The notes: generated by a model not told the origin, from the sequence alone. A stretch of DNA of 64,000 nt from Clostridiaceae bacterium M8S5 (GCA_029227815.1 CP118523.1:1550001-1614000), one strand, 5' to 3'. Counted from the stretch's first letter, positions 33,420 through 43,159 are shown. Numbers and translations are program-made.

Positions 33420-34331
33420 TTACAACTTACATAACTCTTTAGCAATCTTAGCACCTACGCATGCATTATTATATACAAGATGTTTATTAGCATACAAACT
33501 CTTACCTTCAGTTAATTCATAGATTGCAGAAAGAATAAATGGAGTTATGTTTTTTCCTCTTATCCCTTGAGATTCAGCATCATCTACAGCTTTATTTATA
33601 ATACCATTAATAAAATCTTCATCCATTGCATACTCAGATGGTATAGGATTTGCTATTACCATACCACCATTTAATCCAAGGTCTTCTTTGATTTTAATAG
33701 CTTTAGCAATAATTTCAGCGGATTCACCATTATAATCAACAGAAAAACCGCTTTTTCTTGTATAAAATGCTGGGAAATCATCAGTCTTATAACCTATTAC
33801 AGGGACACCATGAGTCTCCAAATATTCTAATGTAAGACCAATATCTAGAATCGACTTTGCACCAGCACATACAACAGCAACATTAGTATTAGCAAGCTCC
33901 ATCAAATCAGCAGAGATATCAAAAGATTCTTGAGCTTTTCTGTGAACACCACCTATTCCTCCAGTAGCGAATACCTTTATACCTGCAAGGCTTGCAATTA
34001 GCATTGTAGTTGCAACAGTAGTAGCTCCATCCATTTTATTTGCAAGTATCATAGCTATATCTCGTCTACTAGCCTTAGGAATGTTTTTAGTTGTACCGAA
34101 ATAGTTGAGTTCATCTTCTGACAAACCAACTTTCATTTTACCACCTATAATAGCAATAGTAGCTGGTATAGCACCTTCTTTTCTGATCTCTTCTTCACAA
34201 CGTTTAGCGCTTTCTATATTTTCAGGGTAAGCCATACCATGTGATATAATAGTCGATTCTAAAGCGACTACAGGTTTATTTTCATCAAGAGCTTTTTTAA
34301 CATCTGGACTTATATCTAAATATTCTAGCAT
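33420..34331 (-). CDS. psuG: Pseudouridine-5'-phosphate glycosidase (303 aa)
   Basis: Reversibly cleaves pseudouridine 5'-phosphate to uracil and ribose 5-phosphate. Diagnostic sequence: VVALESTIISHGMAYPENIE, PATIAIIGGKMKVGL, ATTVATTMLIASLAGIKVFATGGIGGVH, SGFSVDYNGESAEIIAKAI and GMVIANPIPSEYAMDE, as in PsuG/YeiN. Length 303 is normal. It overlaps the kinase gene by 7 bp, matching the usual kinase-glycosidase pair that salvages pseudouridine from RNA turnover. Confidence 0.95.
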   Translation of the reverse strand: MLEYLDISPDVKKALDENKPVVALESTIISHGMAYPENIESAKRCEEEIRKEGAIPATIAIIGGKMKVGLSEDELNYFGTTKNIPKASRRDIAMILANKMDGATTVATTMLIASLAGIKVFATGGIGGVHRKAQESFDISADLMELANTNVAVVCAGAKSILDIGLTLEYLETHGVPVIGYKTDDFPAFYTRKSGFSVDYNGESAEIIAKAIKIKEDLGLNGGMVIANPIPSEYAMDEDFINGIINKAVDDAESQGIRGKNITPFILSAIYELTEGKSLYANKHLVYNNACVGAKIAKELCKL

Positions 34332-35419
34332 TCTATCATCTCCTCAATAATTTTGTTTATTTTAGTGTTGCTCATATTTGGGTTAACAGTTTCATGATGT
34401 TTTAAAGCCAGTACTGACGCAGCAGTGGCGTATACAGCTATATCTTTAATATTCTTTTCATGAATGCTACCATGTACGATTCCAGCCATAAAAGCATCGC
34501 CAGCACCAGTTGCACTTATAACTTTAATTTCAGGTGGTTTTATGATACCAGAAGTTTTGTTATTTGCATAGAAAACACCATTTTTACCTAGTGTGATAAA
34601 CACATTTACTACACCTTGTGAGATATAGTAATTACCAACACTAACTAAATCGTCGTATTTATTTATGCTCATGTCAGCTAGATACTCAGCTTCAAGTTTA
34701 TTTAGTTTTATAGTATGGAAACCACCAATTATATCCTTAACTTTCTTTGACTTCTTGATAGATACAGGATCAAGCAGTATTTTCTTATTGCTATAGTTAT
34801 AAAGAATATATTCAATAACATGTTTAGGTAAGCAAGTATCTAGTATTATCACTTCTGAATTCTTTAAAACATGAGACTTACTTTTTATATAATCTACAGT
34901 CATCCTATCCATAATATGCATATCAGATAGTGCTAAAGCCATATCACCGCTTACATCCATAATAGCTAAATATATAGAAGCATTTGCGTCAGGAAGGACA
35001 AGTGAGTGATGCATGTCTATACCAAATTGAGAACACTCGCTTATTAGTCGTTTACTATTAGCATCACCACCAGTTACAGTGATAAGCTTAGTCGTAATAC
35101 CCATACGAGCAGTGTTCTCGGCAATATTTCTACCAACTCCACCTAGGCAAATTTTAATCTCGCCAGGGTTAGAGTCTTTTTCTATAAGAGGTTCCTTAGT
35201 AAAGCCCTGTATATCTAAATTTGCTGCGCCTATGACAGTGACATAGTCAGCTTTATTCATGACATAACCACGTCCCTTGATATAACCTTTTTTTATCAAG
35301 TTAGTGATGTGGACACCTACAGACGAGCGAGTAATATTAAGAGTACTAGCTATATCCTTTTGTGATATCAATGGGTCTTTTTTAATTAATTCTAATATTT
35401 GTTTTTCACGATGTGTCAT
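34325..35419 (-). CDS. psuK: Pseudouridine kinase with N-terminal HTH domain, PfkB family (364 aa)
   Basis: The first 60 residues form a winged helix-turn-helix (REKQILELIKKDPLISQKDIA, ITRSSVGVHITNLIKKGYIKGRGY). The rest is a PfkB/ribokinase-type sugar kinase: VTVIGAANLDIQGF, CLGGVGRNIAENTARMG, the ATP/anion-hole motif GAGDAFMAG near the C-terminus. It should phosphorylate pseudouridine for PsuG. HTH-kinase fusions of this family occur in several bacteria and suggest that the kinase also represses its own operon. A palindrome lies at 35446-35463, just upstream. AAGGAGG gives the ribosome binding site. Confidence 0.92.
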   Translation of the reverse strand: MTHREKQILELIKKDPLISQKDIASTLNITRSSVGVHITNLIKKGYIKGRGYVMNKADYVTVIGAANLDIQGFTKEPLIEKDSNPGEIKICLGGVGRNIAENTARMGITTKLITVTGGDANSKRLISECSQFGIDMHHSLVLPDANASIYLAIMDVSGDMALALSDMHIMDRMTVDYIKSKSHVLKNSEVIILDTCLPKHVIEYILYNYSNKKILLDPVSIKKSKKVKDIIGGFHTIKLNKLEAEYLADMSINKYDDLVSVGNYYISQGVVNVFITLGKNGVFYANNKTSGIIKPPEIKVISATGAGDAFMAGIVHGSIHEKNIKDIAVYATAASVLALKHHETVNPNMSNTKINKIIEEMIEC

Positions 35420-35445
35420 AAGCCCTCCTTAAACTTTACTTACTA

Positions 35446-35463
35446 TATAAGCTTTTGCTTATA
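35446..35463 (-). promoter_or_regulatory. Palindrome upstream of psuK, candidate operator
   Basis: TATAAGC tttt GCTTATA is a perfect inverted repeat 27 bp upstream of the psuK start codon, in the expected leader/promoter region. The HTH domain fused to PsuK is the obvious candidate to bind it. No experimental support. Confidence 0.45.
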
Positions 35464-35689
35464 AAATATATTGTATCACCTCTATAGTATTATTTCAAGA
35501 CTTTAATACGAATATTAATTGTATTTAAAATTTAATAATAAAGGTAAAATAAAGCAAAATACAGTAATTACTAAGTAAGCGTAGATAAAATATAGTAAAA
35601 TAGCTAACAATGTATTAAGCAAGCTAGTTTACAAATTGTAATTTGGGTGGTATTATGAGTATATTGATGGTTGAAGTTAGGAGGGAAAA

Positions 35690-36264
35690 ATGAAAAAAAG
35701 TTTGTTAAGAGAGCTATAGAATGGATAGCGTATTTAGTGTAGTAGTTGTAATAATAATATTGAACAGTGAAGTTTATAGTATCACACAGGTTAAAAAATG
35801 TTCTATGTAGAATACATTAGTGCAATAACATAGACTTTATATAGACAAAATTAAGTATCACTTTACATCCAAAAGTAATAGTGTTTTTGCAAAATGAAGT
35901 AAGAAATGATTTTAAAGACAGATTAGCACTGTAGCTGAAGACTTAAAGATGAAAATTACAAAGAAGGTTAGGAAAAATAGATATGTAAAAAGAGTAATAG
36001 CCTTAGCAGGTGATGAGGTGATGATTAAAAACAATAAAGTATACGTTAACGATGTTGCTTTAAATGAATCATATGTAAAAGGAACAACTTATGAAAGGTC
36101 ATTCGAGTTACCAGCCGTTGTACCAGAAGATAAGATATTTGTTATGGGAGACAATAGAGAGAAGTTCAGATAGTAGAGAATTTGGATTTGTTGATTTAGA
36201 TAGTATAGAAGGAAAGGTCGTATTTAGATTTTGGCCACTAAGCAAGATGAATTCTATAAAGTAA
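35690..36264 (+). pseudogene. Decayed copy of signal peptidase I
   Basis: The whole stretch aligns with the intact signal peptidase gene at 36367-36963, including the ribosome binding site GGAGGG. It has several stops and frameshifts in the first half; the catalytic region reads KKCSM followed by a stop where the intact copy has KQWSMENTL. A 75-codon piece (35949-36173) remains open and nearly identical (KRVIALAGDEVMIKNN). The upstream non-coding parts (35584 and 36269, both GATAAAATATA) also match, so a unit of about 680 bp was duplicated in tandem and one copy lost function. Confidence 0.9.
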
Positions 36265-36366
36265 CATGGATAAAATATAATAAAATAGCTAATAATCTAA
36301 TAGGCAAGATGATTTGAAAATTTTATTATGAGTAGTATACCAATGTATCAGATATAGGAGGAAAAT

Positions 36367-36963
36367 ATGAAAAGCAAAAGTATATTAAGAGAAGTTATGG
36401 AGTGGGTAGCGTATTTAGTAGGAGTAGTTGTAATAGTAATAATATTGAACAGCGAAGTTTATGGTATTACACAAGTTAAACAATGGTCTATGGAGAATAC
36501 ATTAGTGCAAAACGATAGACTTTATATAGACAAAGTTCAGTATCATTTCACAGACCCAAAACCAGGTGATGTAATAGTATTTTTACAAGGTGAAGTAAGA
36601 AATGGTTTCAAAGATAGATTGAATGTTGTAATTGATGACTTAAAGATGAAATTTACAAAACAAGTTAGAAGAAATAGATATGTAAAAAGAGTAATAGCCG
36701 TAGCAGGTGATGAGGTGATGATTAAAAACAATAAAGTATACGTTAACGATGTTGCTTTAAATGAATCATATGTAAAAGGAACAACTTATGAAGGGTCATT
36801 CGAGTTACCAGCCGTTGTACCAGAAGGTAAGATATTTGTTATGGGAGACAATAGAGAGAGAAGTTCAGATAGTAGAGAATTTGGATTTGTTGACCTAAAG
36901 AGTGTGGAAGGAAAGGTAGTATTTAGATTCTGGCCACTAAGTAAGATAAGTACTGTAAAATAG
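36367..36963 (+). CDS. lepB: Type I signal peptidase (198 aa)
   Basis: Membrane-anchored protease that removes signal peptides of secreted proteins. An N-terminal membrane helix (WVAYLVGVVVIVIILN) precedes box B with the catalytic Ser in QWSMENTL, box D with the catalytic Lys in RYVKRVIAVAGDEV, and box E GDNRERSSDSREFG. The usual SMxPTL is here SMENTL (Asn for Pro). A short insertion (NGFKDRLNVVIDDLKMKF) lies between boxes C and D. Length fits the single-helix Gram-positive (SipS-like) type. AGGAGG is 7 nt upstream. A decayed tandem copy lies upstream. Confidence 0.93.
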   Translation: MKSKSILREVMEWVAYLVGVVVIVIILNSEVYGITQVKQWSMENTLVQNDRLYIDKVQYHFTDPKPGDVIVFLQGEVRNGFKDRLNVVIDDLKMKFTKQVRRNRYVKRVIAVAGDEVMIKNNKVYVNDVALNESYVKGTTYEGSFELPAVVPEGKIFVMGDNRERSSDSREFGFVDLKSVEGKVVFRFWPLSKISTVK

Positions 36964-36978
36964 ACACGGGGGATAGTG

Positions 36979-37554
36979 ATGCAGGGGAAGACACATACAG
37001 TAATAGCTACCGCAACAGCGTTACTAGTTTCAAAAAGTTTTTTTACACCTAATACTGCTCTTATATTTTCAGCTGGAGCAGTATTAGGTGCTTTAATACC
37101 AGACATAGATCACAATAAGAGTAAGATAAACAATCTTTTACATATTAAGAATAATACATTGAAAAAGCTCATATACGTATTGTTTGGTGCTATATTAATA
37201 AGTATAGCCTATTCATATGATTATAAAAATTTGTATTTTGGTGCCATATACATAGGATTACTTGGATTTGCACATCACAGAGGATTTACCCATAGTTTAC
37301 TGTCGCTAACAATATTTTTGTTAGCAATATATCCGTTTAGAGAAAATAATAATATTTTTTATGATGGGATTGCTTTAGGATATGCCACCCATATTGTTTC
37401 AGACATGTTTACAAAACATGGTGTAGAGCTACTTTATCCTTGGAGTAAGAATATAAGATTTATGTTTACTATGACGACTGGATCAAAAGCAGAGACAATT
37501 CTCAATTATTCTTTAAGTGTACTAATTGTTATACTGTTTTGCTATCAAGTATAA
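36979..37554 (+). CDS. YdjM/DUF457-like membrane metal-dependent hydrolase (191 aa)
   Basis: Integral membrane protein of the LexA-regulated YdjM family: an N-terminal GKTHTVIATATALL motif with a conserved His, ALIPDIDHNKSKI with Asp-x-Asp-His, and a GFAHHRGFTHSLLSL motif, all presumed metal ligands on the membrane, plus a final ATHIVSDMFTKHGVELLYP. The role is unknown. ATG 36979 follows GGGGGA; a GTG at 36976 is possible. It is 15 bp after the signal peptidase gene, so both may be co-transcribed. Confidence 0.88.
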   Translation: MQGKTHTVIATATALLVSKSFFTPNTALIFSAGAVLGALIPDIDHNKSKINNLLHIKNNTLKKLIYVLFGAILISIAYSYDYKNLYFGAIYIGLLGFAHHRGFTHSLLSLTIFLLAIYPFRENNNIFYDGIALGYATHIVSDMFTKHGVELLYPWSKNIRFMFTMTTGSKAETILNYSLSVLIVILFCYQV

Positions 37555-37559
37555 TTATG

Positions 37560-37588
37560 TTGATTATTTATGAAATATGTAGTACAAT
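37560..37588 (+). promoter_or_regulatory. Promoter of the ABC-F leader
   Basis: TTGATT and TACAAT are 17 bp apart, about 30 bp upstream of the 41-aa leader ORF. Confidence 0.6.
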
Positions 37589-37619
37589 GGTATTGATATT
37601 ATATAAAGGAGGTGTAGTA

Positions 37620-37745
37620 GTGAAGACTTATAATTTAGTATATTTAGCAACTGGATTAAGAAGAACAAACTTGATTCTGGCACATATTGGTGTTAGCTCC
37701 AAGGGAGTAGTCTGTCCAAAACTAAATACACTAAATAATGAGTAA
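37620..37745 (+). CDS. 41-residue ORF in the leader of the ABC-F gene, candidate regulatory peptide
   Basis: The GTG at 37620 has AAAGGAGGTG 5-7 nt upstream, one of the best ribosome binding sites in the window. The peptide begins KTYNLVYLATGLRRTNLIL and ends KLNTLNNE, with no signal or membrane segment. The reading frame can be extended upstream only without a ribosome binding site. It lies between a promoter (37560) and two terminator hairpins that precede the ABC-F gene. It could be an ordinary small protein, or an upstream ORF whose stalled translation controls those hairpins, as known for several antibiotic-induced ABC-F genes. Confidence 0.6.
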   Translation: MKTYNLVYLATGLRRTNLILAHIGVSSKGVVCPKLNTLNNE

Positions 37746-37785
37746 TCATCTATACCGATAATAATATAAATATTGCTTTGATATT

Positions 37786-37810
37786 ATCTGGATTTGATGT
37801 CCAGATTTTT
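37786..37810 (+). terminator. First hairpin with T-run in ABC-F leader
   Basis: ATCTGGA pairs with TCCAGAT around TTTGATG and is followed by TTTT. It lies 40 bp after the stop of the 41-aa ORF. Confidence 0.75.
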
Positions 37811-37855
37811 ATATGCGTGTAAAGTTTTATTTTAATATATTTTTTAGAATGTATA

Positions 37856-37888
37856 AAGCTAGATGAGTTTACTCATCTAGCTTTTTTT
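37856..37888 (+). terminator. Second terminator, 8 nt before the ABC-F ribosome binding site (candidate attenuator)
   Basis: AAGCTAGATGAGT pairs perfectly with ACTCATCTAGCTT and runs into seven Ts. AAGGAGG of the ABC-F gene starts at 37897 and its ATG at 37911. There is no room for a promoter between this terminator and the gene, so transcripts of the ABC-F gene must carry or read through the hairpin. Confidence 0.85.
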
Positions 37889-37910
37889 AGTTAAAAAAGG
37901 AGGAATTAAA

Positions 37911-39788
37911 ATGATAGAGTTAAGTTTACAGAATGTTTCAAAAAGTTATGGAGCTACAAAGGTATTAGAGGATATAAGTTTTGAAGTTCATTCAAAAGAT
38001 AGAATAGGAATGGTAGGTAAAAATGGTACTGGTAAAACTACCATATTAAAAATATTAGCTGAGATAGAAGAGTATAATGGTGGTAATATTTCTATGAGTA
38101 AAGGAACTAAAATTGGGTATTTAGATCAAATTCCAAATTACCCTGAAAATTATGTCGTCATGGATGTTTTAAATTTAGCATTTGAAGACGTAATAAATAT
38201 AAAAGCTCAGATGCAGCAACTTGAGAAGAAAATGTGTGATCCTCAAGATGATTTAGACAAAATAATGAATAAATACAGTGATTTACAAACTAAGTATGAG
38301 CATTTGGGTGGATATGATGTAGAAGAGAAGCTAAGTAAAGTGTGCATAGGACTAAAAATAGATGATAAATTCAGAGTAAGAAAATTTAATGAATTAAGCG
38401 GTGGCGAGAAGACAACAGTAATACTAGCTAAAATACTACTAGAAAACCCCAATATATTACTACTTGATGAGCCTACAAATCATTTGGATATACAGTCTAT
38501 TGAGTGGCTCGAGGAATATATAAAAGAATATGATGGATGTGTTATAATAATCTCCCATGATAGATATTTTCTTGATAGAGCAGTTAATAAAATAATAGAT
38601 ATAGAAGAAGGTAAAGCCATAGTATATAAAGGGAATTACACATATTTTATAAACGAGAAAGAAGCAAAGAGACAGTTGCAATTAGATTCATATAAAGTAC
38701 AACAAAGAAAAATCAAAAGCATGGAAGAAGCAGCGAAAAGATTTAGAGATTGGGCTAATAGAGCTGATAATGAAAGCATGTACAAAAAAGCTAAAAATAT
38801 GGAACGAAGAATTGAAAAAATGGAAAAGATAGAAAAGCCTAAAGAGTACAAAAAAGCAGACATAAAATTCACTAGTCATAAAAAATCTAGCAAAGATATA
38901 GCAAGGATAGAGAATCTAAGTATGAGCTTTGAAGATAAGAAGATATTTAACAACGCTGATTTAATTATAAGAGCAAATGAGAAAATAGCTATATTAGGAA
39001 AAAACGGCTGTGGAAAATCAACATTATTTAGACTTATACTAGGGAAACTTAAACCTAATAGTGGAGTTATAACAACAGGCTCTGGGGTAAAGTTTGGATA
39101 TTTAGAACAAGAAATCAAATTTGAGCAATCAGAAAAGACAGTACTTCAATATATAAGAGAAGAGCTTATACTAAACGAATATGATGCTCGACATCTATTA
39201 GTTAAATATAATTTTTATAAAGATGATGTCTACAAGAAAATATCAGTGCTTTCTGGGGGCGAAAAAGTAAGATTAAAGCTTTGTATTATGTTGATGAATA
39301 AAGTAAATACACTCATATTAGATGAGCCAACAAACCATTTAGACATTGATTCAAGAGAGATGTTAGAAGAAGCACTTAAAGAGTTTAAAGGTACTATAAT
39401 ATTTATTTCCCATGATAGATATTTTATAAACAAGATGGCTAGTAGAATAGCTGAAATAAATAGAAAGAAAATAATAGTATACGAAGGTAGTTACGATTAC
39501 TATTTAGAAAAGAAAAAAGACCACAAAGAGGAAGTGTCAAAAAAAGTTAAAGTAAAAAAAGTCATAAATACTAAACCAAATAATGATAACTTAGAGAAAG
39601 ATAATAGTAAAAAGATACAAAAGCTAGAAGAAGAAATCGCTAAGAAAGAAACTATAATAGGCAGTTTGAAACAAGAATTATTAAAGTATCCAAGTGATTA
39701 TGAGAAACTTAGTGATATACAAAATGAGATAGAAAAAGTGCAGAAACAGATAGAAGAATTGCTAGAGGAATGGCTACAGTTGTCATAA
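37911..39788 (+). CDS. ABC-F family ATPase (625 aa)
   Basis: Two tandem nucleotide-binding domains without membrane segments: NBD1 Walker A GKNGTGKTT, signature LSGGEKTT, Walker B LLLDEPTNHLD; NBD2 GKNGCGKST, LSGGEKVR, LILDEPTNHLD. The inter-domain linker (EEAAKRFRDWANRADNESMYKKAKN) is the ribosome-probing arm of ABC-F proteins. The C-terminal about 85 residues form a Lys/Glu-rich coiled coil as in YdiF/Uup types. ABC-F proteins act on the ribosomal E site as translation factors or antibiotic-resistance factors. Which of the two cannot be told from motifs, but a terminator directly before the gene favours inducible expression. It is followed 22 bp later by a GNAT gene. Confidence 0.92.
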   Translation: MIELSLQNVSKSYGATKVLEDISFEVHSKDRIGMVGKNGTGKTTILKILAEIEEYNGGNISMSKGTKIGYLDQIPNYPENYVVMDVLNLAFEDVINIKAQMQQLEKKMCDPQDDLDKIMNKYSDLQTKYEHLGGYDVEEKLSKVCIGLKIDDKFRVRKFNELSGGEKTTVILAKILLENPNILLLDEPTNHLDIQSIEWLEEYIKEYDGCVIIISHDRYFLDRAVNKIIDIEEGKAIVYKGNYTYFINEKEAKRQLQLDSYKVQQRKIKSMEEAAKRFRDWANRADNESMYKKAKNMERRIEKMEKIEKPKEYKKADIKFTSHKKSSKDIARIENLSMSFEDKKIFNNADLIIRANEKIAILGKNGCGKSTLFRLILGKLKPNSGVITTGSGVKFGYLEQEIKFEQSEKTVLQYIREELILNEYDARHLLVKYNFYKDDVYKKISVLSGGEKVRLKLCIMLMNKVNTLILDEPTNHLDIDSREMLEEALKEFKGTIIFISHDRYFINKMASRIAEINRKKIIVYEGSYDYYLEKKKDHKEEVSKKVKVKKVINTKPNNDNLEKDNSKKIQKLEEEIAKKETIIGSLKQELLKYPSDYEKLSDIQNEIEKVQKQIEELLEEWLQLS

Positions 39789-39810
39789 ATAAAAAAAGGG
39801 GTGAAGTATA

Positions 39811-40317
39811 ATGAATATCGAAGTTGTTCCAGTTAAACTTGATGAAAAAGAAATATTGAAAAATCTTTTAGAAAAATATGATTATGAATTTTCTTGGTAT
39901 GATAATCGTGATGTAAATGCATTAGGACTTTATGGTTATGAATATTTAGATTATTATTGGACAGAAAAAAACAGATGGGCTTATTTTGTAAAAGTCGATG
40001 GTAAATTAGCAGGTTTTGTGATGGTTAACGATTACCCAGAGACTAATGAAAAAACTGATTATACAATGGCTGAATTTTTTATAATGTATAAATATAGACG
40101 TTGTGGAGTAGGTAAATACGTAGCAATGAAAGTGTTTGATATGTTTAAAGGTAAGTGGCAACTAAAGAGACATCCAAAGAATATTGGTTCAGTATATTTT
40201 TGGGATAATGTAGTGTCTAAATATACAGATGGCAACTATAAACTTATAAAGGCACATCCAGATGCTGAGTATCCAGAGGATGTTTTAGGAGATGTATATT
40301 TCTTTGAATCAAAATAA
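39811..40317 (+). CDS. GNAT-fold acetyltransferase-like protein (168 aa)
   Basis: The middle has the GNAT acetyl-CoA-binding motif A (AEFFIMYKYRRCGVGKYVAMKVFDMF, R-R-C-G-V-G) after a beta strand KLAGFVMVNDYP. The N-terminus (YDNRDVNALGLYGYEYLDYYW) matches a GNAT subgroup seen in Firmicutes. Substrate unknown. RBS GGGGTG. It lies 22 bp after the ABC-F gene and before a terminator, so the two could share a transcript; an ABC-F and an acetyltransferase together would suit a stress or antibiotic response, but this is only inference. Confidence 0.85.
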   Translation: MNIEVVPVKLDEKEILKNLLEKYDYEFSWYDNRDVNALGLYGYEYLDYYWTEKNRWAYFVKVDGKLAGFVMVNDYPETNEKTDYTMAEFFIMYKYRRCGVGKYVAMKVFDMFKGKWQLKRHPKNIGSVYFWDNVVSKYTDGNYKLIKAHPDAEYPEDVLGDVYFFESK

Positions 40318-40346
40318 TAGTCTATTTGAACTTATAATTTAAATAT

Positions 40347-40376
40347 AACTAGGTGTGTAGAATCACCTAGTTTTTG
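40347..40376 (+). terminator. Terminator after ABC-F/GNAT genes
   Basis: AACTAGGTG pairs with CACCTAGTT around TGTAGAAT, followed by TTTT. Confidence 0.85.
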
Positions 40377-40483
40377 TTTGATTATAAATTTCAAGGGTAT
40401 CAAAATTAAAAAGTATGATAAAAGCGTCATAGGGAGAAACTAGAATAGTGATTATCTATATAGAAATTACGCTTTATGTATGG

Positions 40484-40489
40484 TATAAT
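40484..40489 (+). promoter_or_regulatory. Possible extended -10 of clpB
   Basis: TGGTATAAT fits an extended -10 (TGN-TATAAT), 61 bp upstream of clpB. I see no convincing -35, no CIRCE element (TTAGCACTC inverted repeat) and no CtsR heptad pair, so heat-shock control is not visible. Confidence 0.4.
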
Positions 40490-40549
40490 TTTGTAATCAA
40501 AAGAAAAATAAGAATGCTATAGATAAATAGATAAGAAAGGAGACTTATT

Positions 40550-43153
40550 ATGAATTTAAATGATTTCACTCAAAAATCAATAGGAGCTTTGCAAGAAGCT
40601 GAAACTCTAGCAAATACCTTTAACAATCCACAAATATATCCAGAACATTTATTACTTGCATTGTTGTATCAAGATAAAGGTCTTGTTTCTAGATTACTTA
40701 TGCGAATGAATATAAGTAGTGATGTTTTAGTAAGAGATATAGAAGCTATAATTAACAATAAACCAAAGGTATATAATCAGTCACAGCAGTTAAACAAAAT
40801 ATACGTTAGCAATGAGACTGCAAACATACTACTTAAAGCTAGAGAAGAAGCAAAAAAGATGAAAGATGAATACGTGTCAGTAGAGCATATATTTATGGGG
40901 ATAGTTGATAGTAGCACAGGAGAATTAAAGAAGGTTCTTAATAGACTTAACATAAATAGAAAGACCATAATTGAAAATCTGATGCAGGTAAGAGGTAACC
41001 AGAGAGTTACTAGTGATAACCCAGAGGATTCATATGAGGCATTAGAAAAGTATGGTCTAGACCTTGTAGAGAGGGCTCAAAAGAACGAATTAGACCCTGT
41101 AATAGGTAGAGATGAAGAAATAAGACATGTTGTAAGGATACTCTCACGCAAAACTAAAAATAACCCTGTATTGATAGGAGAACCTGGAGTTGGTAAAACT
41201 GCTATAGCTGAGGGACTTGCGCACAGAATAGTAAAAGGAGATGTCCCAACTAGCTTAAAAGACAAGAGAATATTCTCATTAGATATGGGTTCATTAGTTG
41301 CAGGAGCTAAGTTCAGAGGGGAATTTGAAGAGAGATTGAAAGCTGTCCTCAATGAGATAAAGAGTAGTAACGGTAGAATAATAATGTTTATAGATGAGTT
41401 ACACTTAATAGTAGGTGCAGGAAAGACCGAAGGGGCAATGGATGCAGGAAATATACTCAAACCAATGTTAGCGAGAGGAGAACTGCACTGTATTGGAGCG
41501 ACTACACTTGACGAATACAGAAAGTACATTGAGAAAGACCCTGCGTTAGAAAGAAGGTTTCAACCTGTAATGGTAAACGAACCAACAGTAGAAGATACTA
41601 TATCAATACTTAGAGGGCTAAAAGAGAGATACGAAAATTTTCATGGTGTTAAAATAACTGATGCAGCACTAGTATCTTCAGCTGTATTATCTCACAGATA
41701 TATAACAGATAGATTTTTACCTGATAAAGCTATAGACTTGGTAGATGAAGCATGTGCTATGATAAAAACAGAGCTAGAATCTATGCCAGCAGAACTAGAC
41801 AATATATCTAGAGAAATAATGAGACTTGAGATAGAAGAGGCTGCACTTAAAAAAGAAGATGACAAGTTTAGTAAAGATAGATTAGAGAAACTACAAAAAG
41901 AGTTAGCAGAACTTAAACATGACTTTTCATCAATGAAGATGAAATGGGAAAGCGAAAAAAATGCTATATCACAGGTAAATAATATAAGACAAGAGATAGA
42001 AAATCTACACAACGAAATCAAAAAAGCAGAAAGAGACTATGATTTAAACAAAGCAGCAGAACTAAAATATGGTAAGCTACCAGAGCTACAAAAGAAACTA
42101 GAAGACGAAGAAAAACAGCTTGATAAGATGAAAACGGGTGAAGCTCTTCTAAGAGAAGTAGTAACCAAAGAAGAGATATCAAAGATTATCTCAAGATGGA
42201 CGGGAATACCACTATCAAAACTTATGGAGAGTGAAAGACATAAACTATTAAACCTAGAGAAAATACTACATCAAAAAGTAATAGGTCAAGATGAGGCAGT
42301 ACAAAAAGTGTCTGATGCAATAATAAGGTCAAGAGCTGGAATAAAAGATCCAAAAAGACCTATAGGTTCTTTCATATTCCTTGGACCAACAGGAGTAGGG
42401 AAAACAGAGCTTGCAAAGACGATAGCTGGAGAACTCTTCGATACAGAAGATAACATGATAAGAATAGATATGAGTGAGTATATGGAAAAGCACTCAGTAG
42501 CAAGGCTTATAGGAGCACCTCCGGGATATGTAGGTTATGAAGAAGGTGGACAGCTGACAGAGGCAGTAAGAAGAAAACCTTACTCAGTAATATTATTTGA
42601 TGAGATAGAGAAAGCACATAGCGATGTTTTTAATATACTTTTGCAAGTATTAGATGATGGTCGTATAACAGATTCACAAGGAAGATTAGTTGACTTTAAA
42701 AATACAATAATAATAATGACATCAAATATAGGGTCACATTTCTTGTTAGCAGGAATAAACGACAAAGGAGAGATAGAAAACACAGCAAGAGATGATGTAA
42801 TGAGAAGTCTGAGGGCTCATTTTAAGCCAGAGTTCTTAAATAGAGTTGATGAAATAGTGCTTTATAAACCTCTAAGTAAACCAGATTTAATGAAAATATT
42901 AGATTTGATTATGAAAGATGTAGCAAGAAGAGTAGAAGAAAAACAGCTTACAATAAGGCTTAGCGAAAAAGCTAAAGAGTACGTACTAGATAGTGCTTAC
43001 GATCCAGCCTATGGAGCAAGACCACTGAAACGATTCGTGCAAAGCAGGATAGAAACACTACTTGGTAGAAAGATAATTAGTGGAGAAATAGAACCAGGTG
43101 ATTCTTTAGAAGTGGATGTTGAAAATGATGATTTAGTGATAAATAAGAAGTAA
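40550..43153 (+). CDS. clpB: ATP-dependent disaggregase ClpB (867 aa)
   Basis: HSP100 chaperone that threads aggregated protein through a hexameric pore, acting with DnaK. N-terminal Clp repeat domain ([19 protein letters not shown]), AAA1 with Walker [10 protein letters not shown] and Walker B IMFIDELH, a coiled-coil M domain (about residues 410-520: [18 protein letters not shown]...), then AAA2 with GPTGVGKTE and [10 protein letters not shown], pore loop GYVGYEEGG, and sensor region [12 protein letters not shown]. Length and M domain distinguish ClpB from ClpA/ClpC. The ATG follows AAGGAG. Single-gene unit closed by a terminator. Confidence 0.96.
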   Translation: MNLNDFTQKSIGALQEAETLANTFNNPQIYPEHLLLALLYQDKGLVSRLLMRMNISSDVLVRDIEAIINNKPKVYNQSQQLNKIYVSNETANILLKAREEAKKMKDEYVSVEHIFMGIVDSSTGELKKVLNRLNINRKTIIENLMQVRGNQRVTSDNPEDSYEALEKYGLDLVERAQKNELDPVIGRDEEIRHVVRILSRKTKNNPVLIGEPGVGKTAIAEGLAHRIVKGDVPTSLKDKRIFSLDMGSLVAGAKFRGEFEERLKAVLNEIKSSNGRIIMFIDELHLIVGAGKTEGAMDAGNILKPMLARGELHCIGATTLDEYRKYIEKDPALERRFQPVMVNEPTVEDTISILRGLKERYENFHGVKITDAALVSSAVLSHRYITDRFLPDKAIDLVDEACAMIKTELESMPAELDNISREIMRLEIEEAALKKEDDKFSKDRLEKLQKELAELKHDFSSMKMKWESEKNAISQVNNIRQEIENLHNEIKKAERDYDLNKAAELKYGKLPELQKKLEDEEKQLDKMKTGEALLREVVTKEEISKIISRWTGIPLSKLMESERHKLLNLEKILHQKVIGQDEAVQKVSDAIIRSRAGIKDPKRPIGSFIFLGPTGVGKTELAKTIAGELFDTEDNMIRIDMSEYMEKHSVARLIGAPPGYVGYEEGGQLTEAVRRKPYSVILFDEIEKAHSDVFNILLQVLDDGRITDSQGRLVDFKNTIIIMTSNIGSHFLLAGINDKGEIENTARDDVMRSLRAHFKPEFLNRVDEIVLYKPLSKPDLMKILDLIMKDVARRVEEKQLTIRLSEKAKEYVLDSAYDPAYGARPLKRFVQSRIETLLGRKIISGEIEPGDSLEVDVENDDLVINKK

Positions 43154-43159
43154 ACTTTG

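Noticed and set aside
35949..36173. 75-codon ORF with signal peptidase motifs as an independent gene
   Set aside because: It is only the surviving open piece of the decayed signal peptidase copy, without catalytic Ser or ribosome binding site.
40380..40549. CIRCE or CtsR operator in front of clpB
   Set aside because: No TTAGCACTC-N9-GAGTGCTAA repeat and no GGTCAAA heptad pair is visible.
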